Source of the DNA: an uncultured Lachnospiraceae bacterium
GTDB lineage: Bacteria; Bacillota; Clostridia; Lachnospirales; Lachnospiraceae
Direction of reading: 5' to 3'
NCBI GenBank assembly: GCA_905235845.1
Contig: CAJONG010000015.1
Location: forward strand, 1-32,676
Length of the DNA: 32,676 bases
Position 1 is the first letter of the stretch, and every line of letters begins with the position of its first letter. Positions 1 through 7,261 of the stretch are shown in pieces. A program made the translations under genes and the position numbers. The notes under the pieces are model-generated. The model saw nothing but the letters and a program-made list of their open reading frames with translations. It was not told the origin of the DNA and did no database searches.

Positions 1-1020
1 CACTTCAATCTCACGATTCCGGTAGCCCTCCAATTCCCTCATAAAGTCTTTCATTTTCTCTGTCACCTTGCCCTCGCCGTAATCCATCTCAACGGGCACT
101 ATGACCGAGCAGGCATTGATCTCGTCGGATACTTCCATGTCCTCAAGCTTACCTGCTGCACGAAGCTTCTTCATTCCCATTAAGGCTATGTCCATAAGGC
201 AGACATATTTATCGTCCCTGCCTGCATACATCTCTTCCTTTGTATCCAGATAACTCTGGTATGTGGTCTCGATAGGCTCTTTATAATAGCCATCATCGAA
301 ACTGACATTCTTAAGTTCCGTAGAGAAGGTCGTATGTCTGCAATGATCGGACCAGTATGTATCAAGCACCCTGATCTCTGTCATTGTGGGTTCCCTGTGC
401 TCTTCAGACGTATAATAGTTGTGAATATGCAGGAAATCCTTGAAAGTCATTGCAAGCCCCAGGCTGTCATATAACGACTTAAGCTCATCCTCTGACATGG
501 AACAAAAGCCTGAAATGACTGCTACATCCGCAGGCTCATCATATTCTGTGACAAGAGTGTCCGGTATTCTGTTGTCTGCTACCCTTGAATCCACCGGATT
601 GATGACATAATCTCTGATACGGGCGATATCTTCATCGCTTATATCACCGCTTATAATATATGTCACCGCGGTCTTGATGATGGGATCTGAATCCTCATCT
701 AAGAATCTGACACACTGAGCAGCCGAATCTGCTCTCTGATCATACTGTCCCGGAAGATACTCAACCGAGAACATGTGCTCTCTGTCGGAAAGCGACAGTT
801 CGCTCTCGTATATCACATCCACCGGCGGCTCTCCGAATACATAGCCGCATGCTTTTTTGAAGGTATCTTCCTTAAGCCCCTCAACATCGTATCGGATCAG
901 AACTCTGACCGCTTCGATGTTCGTAATGCCCAAAAAGCTCTCTATCTCATCCTTAAGCTCCCCTGCCTTAACCGCATACGGAGCCTTCTTCTCAACGTAG
1001 ATACGTTTGACACTACTCAC
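1..1020 (-). CDS. purL: Phosphoribosylformylglycinamidine (FGAM) synthase, N-terminal part (runs off the window)
   Basis: This is the first 340 codons of the large FGAM synthase, which converts FGAR, glutamine and ATP to FGAM in de novo purine synthesis in the cytoplasm. Visible are the PurS-like N-terminal region (about residues 5-85), a linker region, and the family hallmark TYWSDHCRHTTF at residues 221-232. The frame is open to the window edge, so the catalytic ATP-binding and glutaminase parts lie outside. The start is a GTG at 1018-1020 with GGAGG at 1031-1035. That ribosome binding site lies upstream of and around the end of the TetR gene, and only 5 bases separate the TetR stop from this GTG, so translation is probably coupled to the regulator gene. 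The family assignment is very secure. The full length (about 1250 residues in the clostridial single-chain form) is inferred. Confidence 0.95.
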   Translation of the reverse strand, partial: MSSVKRIYVEKKAPYAVKAGELKDEIESFLGITNIEAVRVLIRYDVEGLKEDTFKKACGYVFGEPPVDVIYESELSLSDREHMFSVEYLPGQYDQRADSAAQCVRFLDEDSDPIIKTAVTYIISGDISDEDIARIRDYVINPVDSRVADNRIPDTLVTEYDEPADVAVISGFCSMSEDELKSLYDSLGLAMTFKDFLHIHNYYTSEEHREPTMTEIRVLDTYWSDHCRHTTFSTELKNVSFDDGYYKEPIETTYQSYLDTKEEMYAGRDDKYVCLMDIALMGMKKLRAAGKLEDMEVSDEINACSVIVPVEMDYGEGKVTEKMKDFMRELEGYRNREIEV

Positions 1021-1025
1021 AGGTA

Positions 1026-1619
1026 TTAATCCTCCACTTCCATGAACTGTCTCATCATGTATACCAGTTCTTTGTCTACTTTCTTCTCGCTGATCCCGAC
1101 AGTTCCGGCCATGACCTTCATACCCTCGATAGCGTACATCATATTGCTTGCAACGGCCTTGGGATCCTCGCAGTCGAACTCACCGTTCTCATTGCCCCTT
1201 GCAAGTATCTTCTCAAGCACAAGGGCTGCCGTCTCGAACTTATGCTTGGCACCGGAGTTCTTGCCGTCCTGCCTGCATGCAAAGGCATATTCATACATGG
1301 CTATGCTTAAGTTATTCTTACCCTTAAGTATCTCCTTCTTCTGCTCCTTCAAAAACCACAGCAGAAGCTCGGCACTTCCGGCCTCCTTAAGCTTGGCCAC
1401 CATGTTCTTATTGGCTTCGTCTTCCCACGCGTCTATGCTCTTAAGCACGTCTAAGAAGATCTCCTCTGTGGAATCATAATATATATAGAGACCACCGCGG
1501 CTTATACCGCTTGCCTCCACGATATCCTTCATCGTGACACTGCGATATCCCTTAGCGGCAAAAACCTCCGTTGCCTTATCCAAGATCAGTTGTCTCTTTA
1601 CATCAGCTCTCTCGCTCAC
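1026..1619 (-). CDS. TetR/AcrR family transcriptional regulator
   Basis: This 197-residue protein has the usual TetR length. Its N-terminal helix-turn-helix (about residues 10-55) carries the family pattern AAKGYRSVTMKDIVEASGIS followed by GGLYIYYDSTEEIF. The remainder is helical and should bind a ligand and form the dimer; the ligand cannot be read from sequence. The start is GTG (1617-1619) with AGGAGG seven bases upstream. The gene sits between a small unknown gene (gap 18 bases) and purL (gap 5 bases) on the same strand, so it is cotranscribed with purL. Whether it regulates purL, its own promoter at about 2103-2229, or a distant target is unknown. TetR regulators are not the classical purine repressors of Firmicutes, which are PurR proteins with a phosphoribosyltransferase fold, so the pairing is notable. 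Confidence 0.93.
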   Translation of the reverse strand: MSERADVKRQLILDKATEVFAAKGYRSVTMKDIVEASGISRGGLYIYYDSTEEIFLDVLKSIDAWEDEANKNMVAKLKEAGSAELLLWFLKEQKKEILKGKNNLSIAMYEYAFACRQDGKNSGAKHKFETAALVLEKILARGNENGEFDCEDPKAVASNMMYAIEGMKVMAGTVGISEKKVDKELVYMMRQFMEVED

Positions 1620-1637
1620 TCTTTTCTCCTCCTAATA

Positions 1638-2102
1638 CTATTTACGCTCTGCATTGGCCCAGAAGTCCGTAAGCTCCTTCATCTTCCTAACCAAACGCAG
1701 GAAAACACCCTTATTCATCCCTTCGGCCCATAATCTTGCCTTGGTACGGCCACCGAGGACATAATGGGAAAGGATACCCCCCAGTACATCCATCTGAAGG
1801 ATCGTCGCATTATCTATGAATCTTACCTCATCCTCTGTGGTCTTAATACGGTTCCTTGTATAAGCATAACGGTAGTTCCTGTCCATGAAGGAGGTTGCAT
1901 CGGCAGTCTTTATAAAATTCATAAGCGTACTGTCATACACAGGTACGGCAACGGAATTCTCACTGATACCGTCATCCCCGTACATGCTTGTAACAGATGA
2001 ACCGCTTTTCTGTTCAAGCCAGTTAAGATAGGCTGCAAGCTTGTTCACATCATCCTTATACTTGTTCATCACCTGGTCAGGTGTCATACCGTCTGTCAAC
2101 AT
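1638..2102 (-). CDS. Small protein of unknown function (154 aa)
   Basis: I do not recognise the family. The protein is soluble, with no signal peptide or membrane segment. It contains an aromatic, basic stretch around residues 88-105 (RNYRYAYTRNRIKT) and a predicted helical C-terminus. The ATG start has a clean GGAGG eight bases upstream, and codon use matches its neighbours, so it is very likely a real gene. It is the first gene of a unit with the TetR regulator and purL (18 bases from its stop to the TetR GTG). Being first in the operon, it may be a small sensor or partner of the TetR product, but that is only context. The gene diverges from the plus-strand gene at 2230. Confidence 0.8.
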   Translation of the reverse strand: MLTDGMTPDQVMNKYKDDVNKLAAYLNWLEQKSGSSVTSMYGDDGISENSVAVPVYDSTLMNFIKTADATSFMDRNYRYAYTRNRIKTTEDEVRFIDNATILQMDVLGGILSHYVLGGRTKARLWAEGMNKGVFLRLVRKMKELTDFWANAERK

Positions 2103-2229
2103 AGGTTTAACCTCCGCATATGAATTTTATTTTACCATATTTTCCCATTTTGTACAGTATGTGTTATTATAGATAAGTAAGTTTTAAGTAATTTGATCAT
2201 GTTATACACTTATGTCGGGAGAATACATT
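2103..2229. promoter_or_regulatory. Divergent intergenic promoter region
   Basis: This 127-bp AT-rich spacer separates the divergent genes at 2102 (minus) and 2230 (plus). On the minus strand a plausible -10 TAAAAT (2129-2134) has a weak -35 TGTACA (2151-2156) at 16 bp. On the plus strand an extended -10 TGTTATACA (2200-2208) is present, but the start it predicts is very close to the ribosome binding site at 2217-2221. A TetR operator would be expected here if the regulator is autoregulated, but I see no long palindrome that proves one. Confidence 0.35.
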
Positions 2230-4479
2230 ATGCAGACTTATGAGCAGGACAGGATAATATTCAGGGTCGGAGATCCCTGTGATTCCTTCTATATCATCGC
2301 AGACGGAAGCGTTGATGCACGTATAGGTACACTAAGCTACCCCCTTAGGAAGGGTGATGTGGTGGGTATACTGAATCTCACCTCCAAGGAGCACATCTGT
2401 ACATATATAGCGGCAACCGATGTGTCCCTCATCCCCTATCCCTTCGCCAATACCAAGGGACTTGTAGCCATGATGAATAAGCAGGAGGATCTGCGCAAGC
2501 TCTTAGTATCATCCCTTAACCGTAATATATGCAACATCATCGCCTCTTATAACGAGGATTATAAAAAATGCATGGAGCTGCTTGCCTACCTTAACCGGTT
2601 ACAGGATAAGTACCACGAACTGTCGGCAGGCTTCCATTTAACTCCTAAGTCTCTTCCCTTCGTGGATGAACTTAAGGATTTTGCCCTTGACGATGAGATG
2701 CCCTTCTGGATGGGAGAATTCTATGCAGGCATAAGGAAGATAGTCAATGAGTCCTCTCCCTCTCTAAGTACAGGACTGGTGTACGGATATCTTGAGAGAG
2801 GCAGTCATGACATATCATATATCCTTAATCTTGAGAGCGAGCTTAAGGCTGCCACCGAGACCTTCTCCTCTTATCTGCTTAATGAGGATTATCTTGACTT
2901 CTACGACCTGTACTGCGATCTGTACTTAAGAGCAGCCGGTAACGGTGACGATACATCCGCCATCACTCCCATAATAAAGGAGATCGCAGATAAGGTATAT
3001 ACTCTGCAGGTGGCAGATAAGAACATGATAGAGTCGAGGATAAGCGAGTTCGATACGAAAGCTGCGGCCAAGGCCACAGCCAAGGCTGCAAGCTCCGCAG
3101 ATGAGGCTTCCATCAAGGCAGACCTTGCCGATGCACTCACCGTGATCCTCGACTATGCAGGAAGTGAACAGAGCACAGCGACTGATTTCAAGAAAGCCAT
3201 AGAGCAGTTTAAAAAGGTGCCGGATCGTTCGTCTACGGATAAAGAGGTTGATACCTTAAGACGCCAGATCACCAAGCTTTTCTATGAGATATACAGCGAT
3301 GCCGTACATGCGGCCATTAACGCGGATGATGTACCCGTAGTCGTTAAGATGTTCCTTAACTTCGGCTTCGTGGATGCCACCCTATGCGGCATGGATAATG
3401 CCATATCACTGTACCGGATATCCGAGACCTTCCACGGTCACAAGGAGCATGGCATCTACACCGCCATAGAATGGTTCGAGGCCATATATAACGGGCAGAA
3501 GCAGCCCAGCCGTAATGAGTTCGACCAGGATTACGCACAGTATCTTCGCTCACTTATCAAGGAGGGTAAGATCGGCAGGGATGCGGAAGCCAAGATGTCG
3601 GAGGATATAGACGAAAAGCTTAATTTTGAGCTTAAGAACATGTTCCCTACCGTGAACAAGATAACCTTCGGACGAATCTTCGGATACTGCCCCATACTCC
3701 TTGATGACAATATAATCAGGACGCCGGATGCCATACTCACGACACCCGCCAGGATAATAGATGCCCTTGATAAGGTGTGCGCCATAGACTACTCCGCTTT
3801 CTATCACGAGTTCATATTCGAAGATATCAAGATAGGCGTCAAGGACACGGTCATGACCGATATAAGACCCGATGTGATACTCATGCCCAATGCCGGCAGC
3901 CGCGGTGTCATGTGGCAGGAGATAGAAGGAATGAACCGCAAGACCCCTGCCAGATTCGTCATATCCTCCCTCTATGTGGAGAATATCGAGAAAGCCTTCA
4001 TACGTATGACCGGTGAGTTCAGATGGGAGATGTGTAAGAGAGAACAGGGCGCAAGGTGGAACGATGTATCCTCACACTCTCTTACCAGCGAATACTGCGA
4101 TTATGCCCAGTTCTTCAGTAAGAACAGGGATCTTTCATATGATGCCAAGGAGAAGATCAAGGAGACTCTTAAGAAGTGTAAGAACAGCTTCAAGGAGATG
4201 TTCTTATACGATTATTCCACGTATATGCTGTATGAGGCAGCCGGTTCAAGCAGGCTTAACCGTGTAGCAAGGAGCATAATCTTCAACTTCTGCCCTCTTG
4301 GTAAGGAATACAGAGATAAGGTATCTAAGAACGCTATCTTCGAGGAATGTCTGTCAAGACACAGGATATCGGTAGGACAGATTACTCACAGACTTGAGGG
4401 TATTCAGGCCAAGTACCGCAACGCAGGCAAGGATCTGCCCGAGGAATTCGTACTGCTCCAGGAGCTGGTGGAGAGATAA
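2230..4479 (+). CDS. Large protein with degenerate cyclic-nucleotide-binding-like N-terminal domain
   Basis: This 749-residue protein is the only plus-strand gene in the window. Residues 1-75 look like a cNMP-binding beta-barrel (FRVGDPCDSFYIIADGSV, then KGDVVGIL and YIAATDVSLIPY). The phosphate-binding cassette (FGE...R.A) that grips cAMP is not present, so it may bind another ligand or serve as a protein fold only. Residues 90-270 are helical. Residues 276-302 form an Ala/Lys-rich linker (TKAAAKATAKAASSADEA). The C-terminal 350 residues are unfamiliar but contain distinctive stretches such as DIRPDVILMPNAGSRGVMWQ (544-563) and IEGMNRKTPARFVISSLYVE. There is no DNA-binding helix-turn-helix, so it is not a Crp/Fnr regulator. 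I chose ATG 2230 over ATG 2212 because GGGAG at 2217-2221 is correctly spaced only for 2230. Its function is unknown. Confidence 0.85.
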   Translation: MQTYEQDRIIFRVGDPCDSFYIIADGSVDARIGTLSYPLRKGDVVGILNLTSKEHICTYIAATDVSLIPYPFANTKGLVAMMNKQEDLRKLLVSSLNRNICNIIASYNEDYKKCMELLAYLNRLQDKYHELSAGFHLTPKSLPFVDELKDFALDDEMPFWMGEFYAGIRKIVNESSPSLSTGLVYGYLERGSHDISYILNLESELKAATETFSSYLLNEDYLDFYDLYCDLYLRAAGNGDDTSAITPIIKEIADKVYTLQVADKNMIESRISEFDTKAAAKATAKAASSADEASIKADLADALTVILDYAGSEQSTATDFKKAIEQFKKVPDRSSTDKEVDTLRRQITKLFYEIYSDAVHAAINADDVPVVVKMFLNFGFVDATLCGMDNAISLYRISETFHGHKEHGIYTAIEWFEAIYNGQKQPSRNEFDQDYAQYLRSLIKEGKIGRDAEAKMSEDIDEKLNFELKNMFPTVNKITFGRIFGYCPILLDDNIIRTPDAILTTPARIIDALDKVCAIDYSAFYHEFIFEDIKIGVKDTVMTDIRPDVILMPNAGSRGVMWQEIEGMNRKTPARFVISSLYVENIEKAFIRMTGEFRWEMCKREQGARWNDVSSHSLTSEYCDYAQFFSKNRDLSYDAKEKIKETLKKCKNSFKEMFLYDYSTYMLYEAAGSSRLNRVARSIIFNFCPLGKEYRDKVSKNAIFEECLSRHRISVGQITHRLEGIQAKYRNAGKDLPEEFVLLQELVER

Positions 4480-4806
4480 AAAGTATAATGACAATTCAGG
4501 ATATTAGCATACTTACATCAAGGAATTATATATGATTCACCTGTTAAAATCAATCCTGCTACGGTTCCGGCATTTTCCCATGACGGAGGTCTGAACAATG
4601 TAGTATTGATAACCACTTAATATAGTAATGAGAATATAATCTTATGGTTATATCAATTTTATATTATCCTTTTACTATGCTATATGGTATATTACTATCT
4701 GGTTAGTTTAATTGATTATAAACTATTTCCGAAAGAATTCCCCTTTTACACAGGAAGATGGCGTAGGCAGTTGCCTACGCCATCTTCTCTTCAGTTTAAT
4801 CTTATA
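4480..4806. other. Gene-free AT-rich spacer between convergent genes
   Basis: This 327-bp stretch lies between the stop of the plus-strand gene and the stop of the SEC-C gene. Most of it is AT-rich with no convincing gene. The exception is a GC-richer patch in which the plus frame 4492-4620 stays open and reads, in part, YDSPVKINPATVPAFSHDGG before a stop. It has no start codon or ribosome binding site, and may be the eroded end of a lost gene or chance. The right part holds the strong hairpin at 4754-4787. Confidence 0.5.
4754..4787. terminator. Perfect 16-bp inverted repeat, probable bidirectional terminator
   Basis: The arms at 4754-4769 and 4772-4787 are perfectly complementary (GAAGATGGCGTAGGCA and its reverse complement). 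As RNA they would form a 15-bp, GC-rich stem with an AGTT tetraloop. The hairpin lies between the ends of two convergent transcription units. Neither side has an ideal run of U: the plus side is followed by TCTTCAGTTTAATC and the minus side by CTGTGTAAAAGG. It therefore may act as a bidirectional terminator or a 3'-end stabiliser. Confidence 0.7.
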
Positions 4807-5319
4807 TTATTTATTTTTACCGCAACATTTCTTATATTTCTTGCCCGAGCCACAGGGACAGGGATCATTCGGATATATCTTGGTCTCATTAACGACCGTC
4901 GTTGATCTCTTCTGCTCCTTGTACAGCTCCTTCTGCTTCTCCTCGGTGAAGATATCGTTCCACTCGGGAAGTCCGTAGAGCCAGTCGGCACCTGCAGCCA
5001 CCATATTTTTATACAGAAGCTCCTTGTCGAACTCAAGGGATACCTTGGTATCCTCATCCATCTCCTCTATCGGATTGGGCTTTTTAAGGCTATCGTTGAT
5101 GCCGTCTAAAAATCCGGTCATGATCTTAATCTCAACACCGAACTTCTCCGCCAGCTCCTTCACCGTCCCCTTGACTTCCTTATCTGGAGTCTTTAGTAGC
5201 TGTGCATATATATTCTTCTCCTTCTCGAAATAGTCTGTCCAGAGGCTCTGTAATGCTCCCTTATCAGCCGTATTGGAATAGGCTTCCTCTCTCCAGCTCT
5301 CAAGTAATGTCTTCGCCAT
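4807..5319 (-). CDS. SEC-C metal-binding motif protein
   Basis: This 170-residue protein ends with a SEC-C zinc-binding motif. Cys154, Cys156, Cys165 and Cys166 sit in [16 protein letters not shown], the same short knuckle found at the C-terminus of SecA. The first 145 residues are helical and acidic, with no membrane segment. SEC-C tails bind Zn and often contact ribosomes or partner proteins, but the role of this family is not known. It is the last gene of the flavoprotein operon: its ATG follows the stop of the small membrane gene by 4 bases, with AAGGAG about ten bases upstream inside that gene. Nothing ties it mechanistically to the oxidoreductases. Confidence 0.88.
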   Translation of the reverse strand: MAKTLLESWREEAYSNTADKGALQSLWTDYFEKEKNIYAQLLKTPDKEVKGTVKELAEKFGVEIKIMTGFLDGINDSLKKPNPIEEMDEDTKVSLEFDKELLYKNMVAAGADWLYGLPEWNDIFTEEKQKELYKEQKRSTTVVNETKIYPNDPCPCGSGKKYKKCCGKNK

Positions 5320-5323
5320 CGGC

Positions 5324-5572
5324 TTATTGCTCCTTTCTTCTCTCCATCATCCTGTCATACAGGAATATATTGATCCATAGGATCACGGGTATTATTATCG
5401 TCGCTCCGAGGCATGCGAAGAAGTATCGCTGCCAGCCCGCAACATCTATTATAGCAAAGATCAGCAATAAAAGATACATAAGTATCAGTATCACGACACC
5501 AGCTATGGCTAATATCCGTTTTACCCTTTTTCTTCTGCTATCATCTTCTGTTACAACATTGGTATTATTCAT
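5324..5572 (-). CDS. Small two-helix membrane protein
   Basis: This 82-residue protein has a short charged N-terminus ([12 protein letters not shown]). Two hydrophobic helices follow, at about residues 20-42 ([20 protein letters not shown]) and 50-70 ([20 protein letters not shown]), and it ends in a basic tail ([10 protein letters not shown]). It is probably an inner-membrane hairpin with both ends in the cytoplasm. I place the start at the internal ATG 5572, preceded by AAAAGGG nine bases upstream, rather than the longer frame reaching 5629, whose extra residues overlap the DUF1667 gene and look non-native. The family is not recognised. It lies 14 bases after the DUF1667 gene in the same operon and could anchor one of the flavoproteins to the membrane, which is only a guess. 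Confidence 0.72.
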   Translation of the reverse strand: MNNTNVVTEDDSRRKRVKRILAIAGVVILILMYLLLLIFAIIDVAGWQRYFFACLGATIIIPVILWINIFLYDRMMERRKEQ

Positions 5573-5586
5573 AATATACAGCCCTT

Positions 5587-5964
5587 TTACATGGATCTTG
5601 ATGCTACCACATCCACACCGAGTCCACACACATCATGGATTATTACATCACCGCGTCTGATCGGAGCTGACACCTCAATACCATCTAACGCCCTCATTAC
5701 ATCCATCATCTTATCCTTAGGTATCTCGGATGAAAGGATCACCGGAAGTCTGTCATATATACCACCGTGTATGATGACAGTAGATGTCAATTGCCTCATC
5801 GGGTGTGTCAGTTCATTGCGGACATATTCCGCTCCTCTGGGGCAGAAATTGCCCTCTATCTTCTGTATATTGCCTTCACCGTCCATGGTGGCCGTTACCT
5901 CACAGCCTCTGGGACACACTATACAGGTAAATGTCTTATTCAGAGTATCTGCCATATCAATCAT
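5587..5964 (-). CDS. DUF1667 family protein (cysteine-rich partner of GlpA-like flavoproteins)
   Basis: This 125-residue protein belongs to the DUF1667 family. Near its N-terminus it carries a C-x2-C-x3-C motif (CIVCPRGC, Cys14/17/21) and a fourth cysteine at 41 (FCPRGAEY), a set suited to a metal or Fe-S site. The family is nearly always encoded next to a GlpA-like dehydrogenase and a second NAD(P)/FAD oxidoreductase, exactly as here, so it is probably a third subunit or electron-transfer partner. The ATG at 5964 has GGAGA 12 bases upstream, slightly long. A second in-frame ATG at 5955 is possible. The gene follows the oxidoreductase by 46 bases. Confidence 0.9.
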   Translation of the reverse strand: MIDMADTLNKTFTCIVCPRGCEVTATMDGEGNIQKIEGNFCPRGAEYVRNELTHPMRQLTSTVIIHGGIYDRLPVILSSEIPKDKMMDVMRALDGIEVSAPIRRGDVIIHDVCGLGVDVVASRSM

Positions 5965-6010
5965 TTTTACACTAATTCTCCGTATTAAGCCTTATAAGCG
6001 CATATAAAAG

Positions 6011-7261
6011 TTATTCTTCAACCGAGAGTATCATATCTCCCGAAATATCAGCTAATTCCTTACGTGTGACTTTCACCTTCTCCATCTCGCTCGGAGCCAC
6101 ACGAAGCTTCTTGATCTCCTTGATCGGCTTATCACCCTGCCTTAGGACAAGCCTTACATCCCTTGCATTATTCTTCACTCTTAGCTTGATATCAAGACCA
6201 TCCTCCATAGACGCAGGCGATATATAAGAAGGAAGTACGTAGTTAACACCCTCACCTGCACTCACCGCATATCTCTTAGATCGCTTAAGTTCACCCGATA
6301 CATATCTTGCGGCGGCAAGTCCTGCCTCTTCTCCCTCCATGCTGACAAAATCCACCAGATCATGTACATGAAGACCATTACCGCAAGAGAATATCCCTGG
6401 GATATCCGTCATCATATGCTCATCCACTACAGCACCCTTAGTCTTGGGATGAAGCGTGATGCCCGCCTCTGTCAGAAGTGCCGTATCAGGTATCAGCCCT
6501 ACTGACATAAGCAGCGTATCCACATTGAAATCCATCTCCGTACCGGCTATAGGCTGCAGGCTATCGTCAACCCTGCTTACCGTGATCCCGTTTAATCTGT
6601 CCCTACCCCTTATGTCCGTAACTGTATGACTGAGGTACAAAGGTATATCGAAATCATCAAGACATTGCTTCATATTACGAGGAAGTCCGTTAGAGTAAGG
6701 CATGATCTCAGCAACTCCGAGCACTTCGGCGCCCTCTAATACCATTCGCCTTGCCATAATCAGTCCTATATCGCCACTGCCTAATATGAATACCCTTCTG
6801 CCTACCATATAGCCCTGCATGTTAAGGTATTTCTGCGCAGTTCCGGCTGTCCATACGCCGCTGGGTCTGTATCCCGGCGTCCCGATAGCGCCGCGGCTTC
6901 GCTCCCTGCAGCCAAGAGCAAGCACTATGGCCTTAGCCTGTATTGTCACATATCCCTCTGTAGGATTGACATATGTAAGTGTCTTATCATTATACAGATG
7001 TATCACGGTGGTATTCAGTCTTACATCGACCGAAGTATCCTTAAGCATATCCTTCCACTTCTCGGCATATGCAGGTCCCGCAAGCTCCTCACCGAAGCGA
7101 TGCAGTCCGAATCCGTTGTGGATACACTGCAGCAATATGCCTCCAAGCTCTGCGTCTTTTTCAAGAAGAAGTATATCCTTACATCCGTTATTATATGCCG
7201 CAATAGCTGCCGCTATACCGGCACTTCCACCGCCTACTATGACTATCTCATATCTCTTCAT
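6011..7261 (-). CDS. NAD(P)/FAD-dependent oxidoreductase (GlpB-position partner)
   Basis: This 416-residue flavoprotein resembles thioredoxin-reductase-fold pyridine nucleotide oxidoreductases and the alpha-subunit-like proteins of sarcosine/opine oxidases. The FAD Rossmann motif is GGGSAG (residues 10-15), and the NAD(P) Rossmann motif is GSGDIG (161-166). The closing FAD-contact segment is the region ending IPGIFSCGNG (about 283-292). The C-terminal 80 residues form a small beta domain. Its ATG overlaps the stop of the GlpA-like gene by 4 bases (ATGA), so the two are translated together and probably form a complex that passes electrons from glycerol 3-phosphate or a related substrate to NAD(P) or a membrane acceptor. 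The substrate is inferred from the gene trio only. Confidence 0.92.
   Translation of the reverse strand: MKRYEIVIVGGGSAGIAAAIAAYNNGCKDILLLEKDAELGGILLQCIHNGFGLHRFGEELAGPAYAEKWKDMLKDTSVDVRLNTTVIHLYNDKTLTYVNPTEGYVTIQAKAIVLALGCRERSRGAIGTPGYRPSGVWTAGTAQKYLNMQGYMVGRRVFILGSGDIGLIMARRMVLEGAEVLGVAEIMPYSNGLPRNMKQCLDDFDIPLYLSHTVTDIRGRDRLNGITVSRVDDSLQPIAGTEMDFNVDTLLMSVGLIPDTALLTEAGITLHPKTKGAVVDEHMMTDIPGIFSCGNGLHVHDLVDFVSMEGEEAGLAAARYVSGELKRSKRYAVSAGEGVNYVLPSYISPASMEDGLDIKLRVKNNARDVRLVLRQGDKPIKEIKKLRVAPSEMEKVKVTRKELADISGDMILSVEE

Noticed and set aside
5591-6007. Plus-strand open frame opposite the DUF1667 gene
   Set aside because: The minus frame has a clear family motif (CIVCPRGC), and the plus frame has none.
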